Shown one piece after another: positions 1 through 9,093 of a stretch of 64,000 nucleotides of DNA (the stretch's first letter is position 1; every line of letters starts with the position of its first letter). The notes under the pieces were generated by a model. The model was not told the origin of the DNA. It worked only from the letters and a program-made list of their open reading frames with translations, and searched no databases. A program made the position numbers and the translations under genes. The stretch spans positions 310,001 to 374,000 of the forward strand of contig CBDDKR010000002.1 in assembly GCA_965230345.1 (NCBI GenBank), written 5' to 3'. This DNA is from JADKBO01 sp965230345. GTDB lineage: Bacteria; Bacteroidota; Bacteroidia; Chitinophagales; Saprospiraceae.

Positions 1-1638
1 TTCCTCCCATTGGTTGCCATCCCATACAGCTACTTTAGAATATGCTATACTTGTTCCATCCGTACCATATAACAAGACTATATTTCCATTAACATCCGTT
101 TCCAATGAATTCCATACAATGACATTATCTGGAAGTGTTCCAACTTTATCCCAAGAATTACCATTCCATTGAACCACCTTAGATTCTCCTCCAGGAACAA
201 AATAAACTGCATACAATTGATTATCTTGACCTATTGCTATGTCAGCAAAAATATCGCTTTCCAAATATCCACCTAATGAAGTCCAACTATTATTAATTAA
301 CTGGTAAACAGAATTTCCTGCAAGTAAGTGTAACACACCATTTTGGTCAATTTCCAATGCACTTGAAGAAGAACTAGATGACACGTTAGACCCTATCTTA
401 GACCACTCACTATCATTCCAGCTATATACTGCAATCTGATTAAAGTCATAGTCAAAAGCCATCGTATACAATTGACCATTTTGATCTACTACGATGTCAA
501 TAATATCTCCCTTAAAGTCGCTAAACCCTTCGTCTCCTACATCAATCCAATCGTATCCTGAGTCCGACACTACCAAATCATACGTTTGCTCTACTGTCCA
601 GTTACCATCTGTCAATTGGATAGTTATGGTAAAAACACCTTCTTCTTCGGCACTTCCTACGATCGCTGAAATACCTTCACTCCTGTTTTCGAATTGAAGG
701 CCTTGTGGCAGGCTTCCAACAATTTTGTATTCCAACTGATCGTAATCTGGATCGTGAGCAACAATTTCGTATTCATAATTTCCCCCTAGCGTTGTAACCG
801 TAACTGGACTAGAATGAAAGAATGGTTTGGCATTCTTCTCTCCATTTAGATAAGAACTTTTTCCTGCGTTTAATACTTTACCATTGGCGTTGTCCAACAT
901 GACTCCTACCACATATAAATACTCAGCATTAAAATCACTAGGGACTTCATAAGTAAAACTATGTTTATAGGTTTGATCTTTTTCCAAATCATTGGGAAGG
1001 CTTTGCTCTGCACCATCATATCCTCCTAAAAGTTCTCTTCCCACATGATTGTATACCATATAATTGGCCGAAACATTAGAAGGCAATTCTTCATATCCTC
1101 CCATGAATATTCCTCCACCAGAATACGCATTGGACTGATCATATTGAGGAGCTGGACCTGTTATTCCATCTTCTACAACAATAGCACCTAGCCTAAAATC
1201 TCCAGAAATCGACTTCAACATTTCAATGTTAATATCTACTTCCAACATTCTACTATTAGAATCGTATGAATAATCTACCATAACTTCCGCTGGAGCCTCT
1301 ATAGATAATTGATTCTGCATATCTTGATCCACATCCGAATATGGCTCCAAATCACTAAAATAAGTTCGATCGATGTTCCCATTTGGCAATCCAGGGAAAC
1401 CACTCCTATCATTATATTCCGTATTCTCCATCGGATCTCCTGAATGTACAGCTATAAAAATGGCTTGATTACCATATTTTTTCTTCAATTCACGGGCATA
1501 GACCTCTCCTCGTGGACAATACTGGCACCAAGTGCCTGTTCCTTCTTCTACTAATACTACCTTTTGTGTTTGAGCGTACAGGCTTACTTCCATTATCAAC
1601 AGAAGCAATAAGATTAAATGGGTTGTTACTTTACTCAT
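1..1638 (-). CDS. Omp28-like thioredoxin-fold secreted protein (3' end outside window)
   Basis: The reading frame is open for 546 codons from an ATG at 1638 and runs off the window, so the C-terminus is missing. A signal peptide (residues 1-22, ending LYAQ) precedes VVLVEEGTGTWCQYCPRG, a thioredoxin-like CxxC (C38, C41) typical of Bacteroidota Omp28-related proteins; the following HSGDPM segment also fits that family. A cadherin/Ig-like region with the wording of putative-Ig domains lies around residues 270-345, followed by a repeated propeller-like part with SW.kiG / vWdGNqW motifs to the edge. The start lies 21 bases after the trmB-like gene, so the two probably share a transcript. A T9SS sorting sequence would be expected beyond the edge but is not visible. 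The exact substrate is unknown. Confidence 0.8.
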   Translation of the reverse strand, partial: MSKVTTHLILLLLLIMEVSLYAQTQKVVLVEEGTGTWCQYCPRGEVYARELKKKYGNQAIFIAVHSGDPMENTEYNDRSGFPGLPNGNIDRTYFSDLEPYSDVDQDMQNQLSIEAPAEVMVDYSYDSNSRMLEVDINIEMLKSISGDFRLGAIVVEDGITGPAPQYDQSNAYSGGGIFMGGYEELPSNVSANYMVYNHVGRELLGGYDGAEQSLPNDLEKDQTYKHSFTYEVPSDFNAEYLYVVGVMLDNANGKVLNAGKSSYLNGEKNAKPFFHSSPVTVTTLGGNYEYEIVAHDPDYDQLEYKIVGSLPQGLQFENRSEGISAIVGSAEEEGVFTITIQLTDGNWTVEQTYDLVVSDSGYDWIDVGDEGFSDFKGDIIDIVVDQNGQLYTMAFDYDFNQIAVYSWNDSEWSKIGSNVSSSSSSSALEIDQNGVLHLLAGNSVYQLINNSWTSLGGYLESDIFADIAIGQDNQLYAVYFVPGGESKVVQWNGNSWDKVGTLPDNVIVWNSLETDVNGNIVLLYGTDGTSIAYSKVAVWDGNQWEE

Positions 1639-1659
1639 ACTCGTAATATTTAAAAGTGA

Positions 1660-2469
1660 TTAATTTGTTCTTTTTATAAACTCTTCCAATGTCCAAGCCT
1701 TTTGCCAATGATACTCGAACAAGTCCATCAGCCCATTGGTCAAGTCTGTATGTTCGACCACCATTGAAGTAAGTAAAAACTTAGAGAGATCATTATTTCT
1801 GAGGGAGACCATTGCTACTTCCGAATCCGATAAAAGCATTTTTAGGGGCAGTTTTGTGCTTACCCTAACCTCTTCTCCAATCTCAGCATAGTACAAAACC
1901 ATACTTTTGAATTCTTCTATATGTTGTTCTTCTAACTCAAACAAAGCCTTAATCTTTACCCCTCTATTTATACAGTCCAATAGAGGTTTACTACTCTTAA
2001 TGATTTCTTCCTTATTCCTCATAAAGCCCGTAGCATATGGTCCCTTATTGAAGGAGTAAAGCGTAGTATTGGATCGGTTGATCATCTCATCGAACTTATT
2101 GACCTGACTGCTTTTGGAAGATAGTATCTCGATATAATCCAAGGGAATATTCTTTTGATCATTATGATCAAATTGTTTCTTCAATTCTTGTTGCAATGTT
2201 TCGATTCTTTTGAGCTCTTCTTCTTTTTCTTGAAGAACTTGCTGCAAAGAAATATTTGGATCAACGGCCCTATATTTTTTAATGGTTCCGGACAGCGTAT
2301 TAATGAAGCCCCTTTGCTCTAGCTTCTTAAGGACGGAGTATACCCTACCTTGTGGGACTTCCGACCATTCACTTATTTCTGTAGCAGACAGAACCCCCTT
2401 TTGGATCAAGCAGGTATAGACAGCATTCTCATAAGAAGACAAAGAAAGTAGAGTAGAAAGATCTTTCAT
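1660..2469 (-). CDS. TrmB-family transcriptional regulator
   Basis: This 269-residue protein has an N-terminal winged helix (about 1-75; includes LSATEISEWSEVPQGRVYSVLKKLEQ), a short coiled coil (75-110) and a C-terminal PLD-like effector domain (about 115-269), the arrangement of TrmB regulators. Family members, best known in archaea, sense sugars or other small molecules and repress or activate adjacent genes; the ligand here is unknown. A perfect 12+5+12 palindrome sits 4-32 bases upstream of the start, suggesting autoregulation. The only gene in the same direction downstream is the Omp28-like protein 21 bases away, which is the likely target. Family assignment is firm, function is inference. 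Confidence 0.8.
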   Translation of the reverse strand: MKDLSTLLSLSSYENAVYTCLIQKGVLSATEISEWSEVPQGRVYSVLKKLEQRGFINTLSGTIKKYRAVDPNISLQQVLQEKEEELKRIETLQQELKKQFDHNDQKNIPLDYIEILSSKSSQVNKFDEMINRSNTTLYSFNKGPYATGFMRNKEEIIKSSKPLLDCINRGVKIKALFELEEQHIEEFKSMVLYYAEIGEEVRVSTKLPLKMLLSDSEVAMVSLRNNDLSKFLLTSMVVEHTDLTNGLMDLFEYHWQKAWTLEEFIKRTN

Positions 2470-2472
2470 TTA

Positions 2473-2501
2473 ATTTACAACAACTTTTGGTTGTTGTAAA
2501 T
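2473..2501. promoter_or_regulatory. Perfect palindrome, candidate TrmB operator
   Basis: Twelve-base arms (ATTTACAACAAC / GTTGTTGTAAAT) separated by 5 bases, with no mismatch. It lies immediately upstream of the TrmB-family start codon at 2469 and overlaps a minus-strand TATATTTA element that resembles the Bacteroidota -7 box. The position fits an autoregulatory operator; a hairpin in the leader is the alternative. Confidence 0.55.
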
Positions 2502-2856
2502 ATAGGAATTTATTTAAACTATACAAATATCTTCGTTAAATACACACAAACTAGACTCCATCCCAAGCGTCAAAGGCTGATTTACCATATGCATTTTGAC
2601 ATATCTATTTTCTAAAATTCAACGACATTCATCTTCACGTATTCATTCTTTTGAGATTAAGCTCGTAGTTATTCATTTCGAATGCTTAATTCTTATTCCT
2701 TCGACAACTGCCCATTCTAATGCCAGGTCAAAAGTTAGTTTTTCGGTTCTTTTTACTCCAATACTCATCACATCGACACAGCTACTCATTTCTCTTTTTA
2801 GACATCAATGTTCCAACTACTTTTGAGTCATCATCGAACCAATAAAAGCAATACCA
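2502..2856. other. Intergenic region without a recognisable gene
   Basis: This spacer lies between the divergent TrmB-like gene and the secreted-protein cluster. The plus-strand open frame at 2596-2826 has no family resemblance, signal or ribosome-binding context and looks like chance. No RNA gene or clear promoter motif for the downstream gene was recognised. Confidence 0.5.
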
Positions 2857-4509
2857 ATGAGCATTAATGTTATCAAAACAATCTTTTTCATAGCTATAAT
2901 TTGCTTCAGTCGCCAATCTTTTGGACAAATAGGAATTGGCACAAATACACCTGACATAAAGGCCGCCCTGGACATAGAATCCTTAGACAAAGGAATATTG
3001 ATTCCAAGACTTCATGACACCATTATCCAAACCATGGTTACTCCCCCAAGTGGTCTACTTGTATACAATAGTGTTTTTGCCAAATTCCAATACTATGATG
3101 GTTTCGAATGGAAGGACATCAAAGCCGAATCTGGCATCTCCGAAAACATCATGATCATCAACACAGATGGCGATGTCTCGGTTAACACGGAAGAAAATCT
3201 TGTTGAAAAAAGGATTACAATGAGAGCAGCGACTGAGCAAGTAATGTCCATTGACACTCAAGTTGCCAACATAGCCCCACCACTGACATTAGGTGACAAT
3301 CCATATGCTATGGCCAAAGCTCGACTCGATGTAGATGGAAGGATTAAAATCAGCGACGACCTCATTTCCTCTCCAGAATCTGGTATGATCCGATGGAATT
3401 CTGATGAAGAAGATTTTGAAGGGTATAATGGATCCAATTGGAAATCTTTCACAGGACAAACATCATTGCCTCAATTTGGCAAACCATACCTTAATACTTT
3501 TCCTAACCATACTGACATTGGGATTGGATCATCTCACACTACATATTATGGTGCAAATATCAATGCGAAAGGTAACAACCTTGTTCGCACCTTTTACGAT
3601 ACCATAAATACACAAACAACAATTATTATCGACAGACCAGCAGATATTCAATCCTTAATAGTTGACGGCACCTTGTATAACCCCAACTACAACCACTCAG
3701 ATATTGGTCAAAATTGGTTCGCATACAAAGATGGCGATGATCTCTTAACATGGCAATACAACGGCATCGATTACGTAGAGCAAGACAGTATCCAATTCAA
3801 TTATTCTTCATTTGACTTCGTTTTTGTAGGAGATGACAAAATTGTAACTATACTTGACGACTCCTTTGTTGCCTTTCTAAGACTTTATGAATTTGACAAC
3901 AATACTGGGAACTGGGTCAGTATAGCCAGCAATATCATACCTGGTGTCAGTCATTCAATTATGGCTTCGGGAGATACGATCTTATTGCTAAACCATGAGG
4001 TTAATAAGCTGACAAGCTATGATGTTTCTAATGATCTGTTAACAGAATTAGACAGTTACACCAATCCTGAGAACATTCTTGATGCCGATATCTATGATAA
4101 CAGGGTAATGTTAGTAGATGAAGTTGGAGCTTTAATTCCTACAATTAGGATCAGATCCAAGCATGTCAATAACTTATCCAATACGTACAACACTACTTTT
4201 ATTGCCCTTCCCTATATAGGCGAAGATCCAATAGTACGAGTAAAATTCTATAAAGATATATTGGCCATTGGCATCCAAAACGAATACAACAATCAAAGCG
4301 TACAATGTGGCAAAGTAATTCTATACAGGTATAAGGATTTGACACTTACATACTTGGGGGAATTAAGTCCCAGTTATGCGCAAGATGGGATGAAGTTTGG
4401 AGCAACCATCTCTATTGATGATAATCACATTCGTGTTGGTGCACCAATTATGAACATCGGAACTATGAATAAGCATGGAGCAATATTCACCTTCGATCGT
4501 CAAGATTAA
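2857..4509 (+). CDS. Secreted fibre-head protein with FG-GAP-like C-terminus
   Basis: The 550-residue product has a signal peptide (about 1-23, ...SRQSFGQ) followed by the Bacteroidota fibre-head motif GIGTNTP...ALDIES..KGILIPR...GLLVYNS...YYDGFEW (about 25-90). A second head-like motif, GMIRWN..EEDFEGYNGSNWKSFTG, is at about 172-198. The rest is a beta-rich region; the last 45 residues (KFGATISIDDNHIRVGAP...HGAIFTF) match the wording of FG-GAP-type propeller blades. There is no S74 chaperone and no T9SS sorting sequence. It is the first gene of a three-gene run (spacings 31 and 9 bases). A role on the cell surface is likely; binding function is unknown. Confidence 0.7.
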   Translation: MSINVIKTIFFIAIICFSRQSFGQIGIGTNTPDIKAALDIESLDKGILIPRLHDTIIQTMVTPPSGLLVYNSVFAKFQYYDGFEWKDIKAESGISENIMIINTDGDVSVNTEENLVEKRITMRAATEQVMSIDTQVANIAPPLTLGDNPYAMAKARLDVDGRIKISDDLISSPESGMIRWNSDEEDFEGYNGSNWKSFTGQTSLPQFGKPYLNTFPNHTDIGIGSSHTTYYGANINAKGNNLVRTFYDTINTQTTIIIDRPADIQSLIVDGTLYNPNYNHSDIGQNWFAYKDGDDLLTWQYNGIDYVEQDSIQFNYSSFDFVFVGDDKIVTILDDSFVAFLRLYEFDNNTGNWVSIASNIIPGVSHSIMASGDTILLLNHEVNKLTSYDVSNDLLTELDSYTNPENILDADIYDNRVMLVDEVGALIPTIRIRSKHVNNLSNTYNTTFIALPYIGEDPIVRVKFYKDILAIGIQNEYNNQSVQCGKVILYRYKDLTLTYLGELSPSYAQDGMKFGATISIDDNHIRVGAPIMNIGTMNKHGAIFTFDRQD

Positions 4510-4540
4510 ATCCTTTCATATACCTAAAAATCGCCAATCA

Positions 4541-5044
4541 ATGAAATATTATATCAATCTATTATTATCTCTCCTTCTAATGATATCAAGTACAATAATA
4601 AATGCTCAACAAGAGCATTTCATTATTGGAGATGATGAAATCAATGTCATATCTTCTTCATTAAATAAGAAGATTAGAAGAATGTCCTTTACCATGGATG
4701 AAAATATCTACCTAAAATTCATATCTGACCGGCCTTTACATCAACATATAAAATCAGTTAAAAATCCTTCGATATGCATACTTGTAGAAATTCCATCAAT
4801 AGGACTTAGCAAATTCATTTATCCTCCTTACAAGGATGATCATTGGACCTCTAAATCAGTCACTTTTGCTCTTAAAAGTGATCAAATCACCCATCATCAA
4901 ATTATAGATACTAGAAAGGAGTTTGATTCCATTTTCCAAAACACAAAATTTACAAAAGGTACGATTAAGCTCAGCTTGGTCATAGTCAATGATGGAAATA
5001 AAATCGTAAAACCTTTATCCACAAGAATCATAAAAATCAAATAA
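4541..5044 (+). CDS. Small secreted protein of unknown function
   Basis: The 167-residue product begins at the ATG at 4541, which gives a clean signal peptide (MKYYINLLLSLLLMISSTIINAQ); a longer frame from 4475 overlaps the upstream gene and lacks a signal there. The mature part is beta-rich, without cysteines that suggest a fold and without a known motif. It sits between two other secreted-protein genes in the same operon (31 and 9 bases away). I do not recognise the family. Confidence 0.6.
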   Translation: MKYYINLLLSLLLMISSTIINAQQEHFIIGDDEINVISSSLNKKIRRMSFTMDENIYLKFISDRPLHQHIKSVKNPSICILVEIPSIGLSKFIYPPYKDDHWTSKSVTFALKSDQITHHQIIDTRKEFDSIFQNTKFTKGTIKLSLVIVNDGNKIVKPLSTRIIKIK

Positions 5045-5053
5045 TCTTCAATC

Positions 5054-6040
5054 ATGAAAAAAGCATTTCTACCATTACTATTATTTCTAATAAATCTTAC
5101 AATTATGCAAGGACAAGACCAAGGAATCACTTCAGATGTTCATAGAAAGAATGTCAATAAAATTGTATTTGCAAACAACAAATCAGATTTGGCATTTAAA
5201 AGTGAACGCCCGGGAAATTTTAAAAACTCCTTTTCAAGTAGCGATCACATCTATGGTCGAATCTACACGGACAGATCCATAAAAAACAAAACTGGAGACC
5301 CTGCACCAGGAATCCTAATGTACGACATGTACATAGATGGTAAAAGAGTCGCACACAAAAAGAGTTTCGGAATGCACCGGCACTTAAGCGATAAAAGCTA
5401 TTACACCGAGCAAATGGAAGCTGATGAGAGTTGGAGCCAGTGGACCAGCTGGAAAGTATGGCTACTTCCTGAGGAAAACGATGAAGAGTTAAAATATGGG
5501 AACTGTAATATTGCTGCTAGAGCATTCACACTAGGATTGCTCGATCTCTCGCCAGGATCCTACGAAATTAAGATTGACGTATACAATGTTGACATGGTTG
5601 GCGAAAACAAGTCCAAGGTATTAGCTTCTGGAAATTTCACCCTTGAGTTGAAAGAAAAAGATAAAAAGAAGTTAGCTTTTGCATATGCACCTCCTTTACC
5701 CAAAGACGAATACCAAGGATCAGATAAGAACATCGTTGTTGCTGATATAAAAGAAGCTTTTATCCAAGAACTTGGCAAAACACCAATTATCTGTGGAATC
5801 TATAAAAGAGGATGGAAAGAAGGCACTTATTCTTTGACAGGTCAGAAGTATAAAAAAATAGCAGGATGGGCCGTATTTGAAGATGGAGATGGCGACGGTC
5901 AAGTACCCATTACAACCTTCAATTTCATCAGTGATTACAGCAACGGAGGTTGGACAAAACTAAGATTCGATAGTCACTGTTTAGGCTGCGCCAATTGGGA
6001 TGTTGAAGTAGCGGCAGTTAAAGCTTTGGGCAACAACTGA
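5054..6040 (+). CDS. Secreted protein, paralogue of the 26530-27510 product
   Basis: The 328-residue product has a signal peptide (1-20, ...LTIMQGQ). It shares a whole-length plan with the gene at 26530: a KIVF...FKNE/S opening, a central KNK..AP/AL..Y.m.IDg section, a WTSWKVW / WYTTWAD section, a GWKE segment near residue 250, and a C-terminal cysteine cluster (here HCLGC; there CSCL). A GDGDGQVP loop at about 277 could bind a metal. No known domain was recognised. The gene closes a secreted-protein operon, just as its paralogue closes the second fibre operon, so this family probably works with the fibre proteins. Function unknown. Confidence 0.65.
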   Translation: MKKAFLPLLLFLINLTIMQGQDQGITSDVHRKNVNKIVFANNKSDLAFKSERPGNFKNSFSSSDHIYGRIYTDRSIKNKTGDPAPGILMYDMYIDGKRVAHKKSFGMHRHLSDKSYYTEQMEADESWSQWTSWKVWLLPEENDEELKYGNCNIAARAFTLGLLDLSPGSYEIKIDVYNVDMVGENKSKVLASGNFTLELKEKDKKKLAFAYAPPLPKDEYQGSDKNIVVADIKEAFIQELGKTPIICGIYKRGWKEGTYSLTGQKYKKIAGWAVFEDGDGDGQVPITTFNFISDYSNGGWTKLRFDSHCLGCANWDVEVAAVKALGNN

Positions 6041-6223
6041 AGTGCAGACTCCAAATCCAAGAATTCAGGAAAGCTGTTTGCAAATGTTCAATATTTAAGT
6101 TTCCTAGTCGGTTTTGGAATCATCTGTTTCTTTGTAATAAAGCAAATGAAGTCTTATTTTTAAGATTTAACCTCAATATACTGTACTATTCTGAATATAA
6201 GACTTATATCATTTATACTGGCA

Positions 6224-8188
6224 TTGTTTTATTCGATGCAAATCAATGCCCAATCTTCGAATTTTTCCACTCAGTTGGAATCATGGTATCAAGATATAGA
6301 AAATGCTCCTGAAAAGGTTTTACTAAAAATCGATTCATTACTAGAAAACTACAAATCGGAATTCAACCCTTCAGAATTGACTCAACTTTATCATATCAAG
6401 AGTGATTGTCATTTTTACTTGGATGACATTCGTTTAAGCGATGAAGCCATTAAGAATGCAATTGCTCTTGCCCCCGAGCATTTTGATACATCTCAAGTCG
6501 TCGAAATGTACAATAGTCATGGCCAAAATCTTGATTATCTTGGAGAAATTGACAAGGCCATAGTTGCTTATGAAAAAGGACTTCATATGGCTAAAAGCAT
6601 AAAAGATAGCATCAGTGTTGGTAATTTATATCACAATCTTGGATTATGCCATTTTGCATTATTAGATATGAAAAATGCATTAGAGTACATAGATAGCTCT
6701 CAACAGATAAGTATTTCATTAGAAGATGAAACGGGACTTTCTAGTTTGTTAAGACTTCGCAGCAGCATATTTTCCCAATTTGGTGATATTGAACGAGCTG
6801 TTTCTACTTCAAAAGAAGGGTTGAAATATCATTCGGAAGAAGATCCATCTTTAACATGTTTTCATTTCTTGGATATCGCCAATTGCTATTACAAAGCCGA
6901 ACTTTCAGACTCTATTTACAAATATGCTCTACTAGGAAAGGCTTGCTCCGAAGATCTCGGATATGGCGTCGCTCAAGCAGAAGTTTACAAGACTTTTGGC
7001 AACTATTATATGCAAATACGTGACACCATTAATGCAGTCAAGTACTACGACTCTCTTACAATCATAGCCCAACAAATGGGAGACACCCAGTCTTATTATC
7101 ATGGTCTAATTTCTCAATATACGATGACCTTGAATAGAGATGAAATTGATGAAGCCATAAAAGCTACTCAGTATGCAGAGCAATTAGGACTGGATAGATT
7201 AAATATACTAGCCTACTCTCGAATAGCTGAACAACTGTATCAACTTGGAGATGCTTCTAATGCCTATAAATTTTTAAAAAAATCTGGTCAACTTGAAGAT
7301 AATTTCATTAAGGAAGAAAACCGAATACAATCCGAAATGCAGGCCGCAAGATTTAATCTTTATACCAAAGAAGCAGAAACTCGATTAGCTAAAGAGAAAT
7401 TAATATCAAAACAAGCCCAATTCCTTAATTACGGTATGTTAGGATTGACCCTTTTTGTGATCACCATAGGAGGATTAATCTATCGAAACAAAAGATCTAA
7501 GCTTCTCCATGAACAAGAAAAAATGGAGCAAGAGACACAACTCTTACGAGAAATAGCAGAGGTTGAATCTCAAGCATTACGTGCACAAATGAATCCTCAT
7601 TTTATTTTTAATGCTCTAAACAGCATCAAAGGATTGATCATCACGAAAAAAGATAAGGAAGCAGCTGTATACATTTCAAAGTTTTCCAAACTCGTTCGAA
7701 ATGTACTAGAGTATAGTTCAAGGAAGGTCATTACGTTAAAAGAGGAATTGGATAACTTAGTTATTTACGTCAAATTAGAGCAAATGAGATTTAGAGATGG
7801 GTTTCATTATCACATTGAAATGGATGATGACCTGAGAAATGATGAAATAGCAATTCCTCCAATCACCCTCCAACCTTTTGTCGAGAATGCTATTTGGCAC
7901 GGTTTCAAAAACAATACTCGAAACAACGAATTGGTGATCAAAATTAGCAAAGTAGAAGAAGAATTGCACTTAGAAATCATGGACAATGGCGTAGGAATAG
8001 AAAATGCTATTAAAAAGCCAGATCACAAATCTCATGGTTTGAGGATAACAAAACAAAGGATTAATAATTTTAGCAACGATCACAAAAAGGATCGAATTAC
8101 AATTAAAAACAGATTCAATTCAGAGGGAGAAAACCAAGGTACATCTGTACGTATTCGATTACCAATTAAATATGTAGATCATGAGTAA
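6224..8188 (+). CDS. TPR sensor histidine kinase, LytS type (start uncertain)
   Basis: The product carries about six TPR units (residues 40-350), a coiled coil, one membrane helix (about 396-413), and a His_kinase/HATPase module with the H-box QMNPHFIFNALNSI (about 452-465) and N-box PFVENAIWHGF. Such proteins phosphorylate LytTR regulators. The coordinate is the first conventional start (TTG at 6224), but the frame is open back to 6164 and encodes LNIRLISFILALFYSMQINAQ, a full signal peptide; the true start is therefore probably ATT at 6188 or CTG at 6191. It overlaps the LytTR gene by 8 bases, so the two form a translationally coupled pair. The signal sensed by the periplasmic TPR part is unknown. 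Confidence 0.88.
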   Translation: MFYSMQINAQSSNFSTQLESWYQDIENAPEKVLLKIDSLLENYKSEFNPSELTQLYHIKSDCHFYLDDIRLSDEAIKNAIALAPEHFDTSQVVEMYNSHGQNLDYLGEIDKAIVAYEKGLHMAKSIKDSISVGNLYHNLGLCHFALLDMKNALEYIDSSQQISISLEDETGLSSLLRLRSSIFSQFGDIERAVSTSKEGLKYHSEEDPSLTCFHFLDIANCYYKAELSDSIYKYALLGKACSEDLGYGVAQAEVYKTFGNYYMQIRDTINAVKYYDSLTIIAQQMGDTQSYYHGLISQYTMTLNRDEIDEAIKATQYAEQLGLDRLNILAYSRIAEQLYQLGDASNAYKFLKKSGQLEDNFIKEENRIQSEMQAARFNLYTKEAETRLAKEKLISKQAQFLNYGMLGLTLFVITIGGLIYRNKRSKLLHEQEKMEQETQLLREIAEVESQALRAQMNPHFIFNALNSIKGLIITKKDKEAAVYISKFSKLVRNVLEYSSRKVITLKEELDNLVIYVKLEQMRFRDGFHYHIEMDDDLRNDEIAIPPITLQPFVENAIWHGFKNNTRNNELVIKISKVEEELHLEIMDNGVGIENAIKKPDHKSHGLRITKQRINNFSNDHKKDRITIKNRFNSEGENQGTSVRIRLPIKYVDHE

Positions 8189-8942
8189 TTTTCAGATAAA
8201 ATGTATAATTGTTGACGACGAACAATTGGCAATTGACACCTTAGAATGGCAATTGGAAGAATTCTGTAACGATATCGAAATTTTACATTCTTTCACCAAT
8301 CCACTTGAGGCATACGAGTATTTGCAAACTCATGAAGTCGACCTATGTTTTTTAGATATTGACATGCCTGAGCTATCTGGTTTTGAGTTTATCAACAAGT
8401 GGCATGGAGAACCACCATTTGAAATTATATTTACCACAGCCTATTCCGAATATGCTATAAAAGCATTCAAAGTAAGCGCAATAGATTATTTACTTAAACC
8501 CATAGATGAAGAAGACTTGATATCGACTGTCGATAGATTTAAGAAAAATAGAAATAAATCCTCTTTAAATGATCAACTCTCCATCTTTATGGAGCAATTA
8601 AACAAACCCAGTCTTTATCCAGCAAAAATTGCATTGCCTACAGCTGAAGGCGTTCATCTTATAAATGTTAAAGATATCGTGCGACTAGCTGCACATAATA
8701 ACTACACCTTTGTACACCTTATAGATCGTAGTTCGGTCTTGGTTAGCAAAACACTTAAGGAAGTAGAAAAAGCATTGTCCCCCGATACCTTTATCAGAAT
8801 TCACCAATCTCATACGGTTTGTATTGACAAAATAAAGATTTACAGAAGAGGACGAGGAGGACAAGTTACACTTACCGACGATACATCATTACCCGTTAGC
8901 AATAAGAATAAAGTCATGCTCATGAATAAAATAGGATTGTAG
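8181..8942 (+). CDS. LytTR-family response regulator
   Basis: The 253-residue protein has an N-terminal receiver domain (CIIVDDEQ acidic pair, phospho-acceptor Asp in FLDIDMPE at about 57, Thr in FTTAYSEYA, Lys in YLLKPI) and a C-terminal LytTR DNA-binding domain (about 145-250, with FIRIHQSHTV and LPVSNKNK). It is the partner of the overlapping LytS-type kinase. LytTR proteins bind direct repeats upstream of targets; the secreted-protein operon ending 150-180 bases upstream of the kinase is a candidate target by position only. Confidence 0.92.
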   Translation: MSNFQIKCIIVDDEQLAIDTLEWQLEEFCNDIEILHSFTNPLEAYEYLQTHEVDLCFLDIDMPELSGFEFINKWHGEPPFEIIFTTAYSEYAIKAFKVSAIDYLLKPIDEEDLISTVDRFKKNRNKSSLNDQLSIFMEQLNKPSLYPAKIALPTAEGVHLINVKDIVRLAAHNNYTFVHLIDRSSVLVSKTLKEVEKALSPDTFIRIHQSHTVCIDKIKIYRRGRGGQVTLTDDTSLPVSNKNKVMLMNKIGL

Positions 8943-9068
8943 TATAAGATTATTTAAAAATAAATAATGGTCGTTTTTAATAAATACCATTTTGCCCCTT
9001 ATACCACTTTTGAAAACTGCATTAACCCTGCATACCCAATGAACAGAAGAGGAGCCTTTTATAAGACT

Positions 9069-9092
9069 TCTCTTCATTTTTTAATGAAGAGA
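9069..9092. terminator. Perfect 10-bp hairpin after the LytTR gene
   Basis: TCTCTTCATT and AATGAAGAGA flank a TTTT loop. It is followed on the plus strand by a weak TTTAAAAA stretch. The position 127 bases after the response-regulator stop fits a terminator, but the U-tract is poor. Confidence 0.45.
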
Positions 9093-9093
9093 T

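Noticed and set aside
2596..2826. Open frame of 76 codons in the spacer
   Set aside because: No signal, motif or start context; composition looks non-coding.
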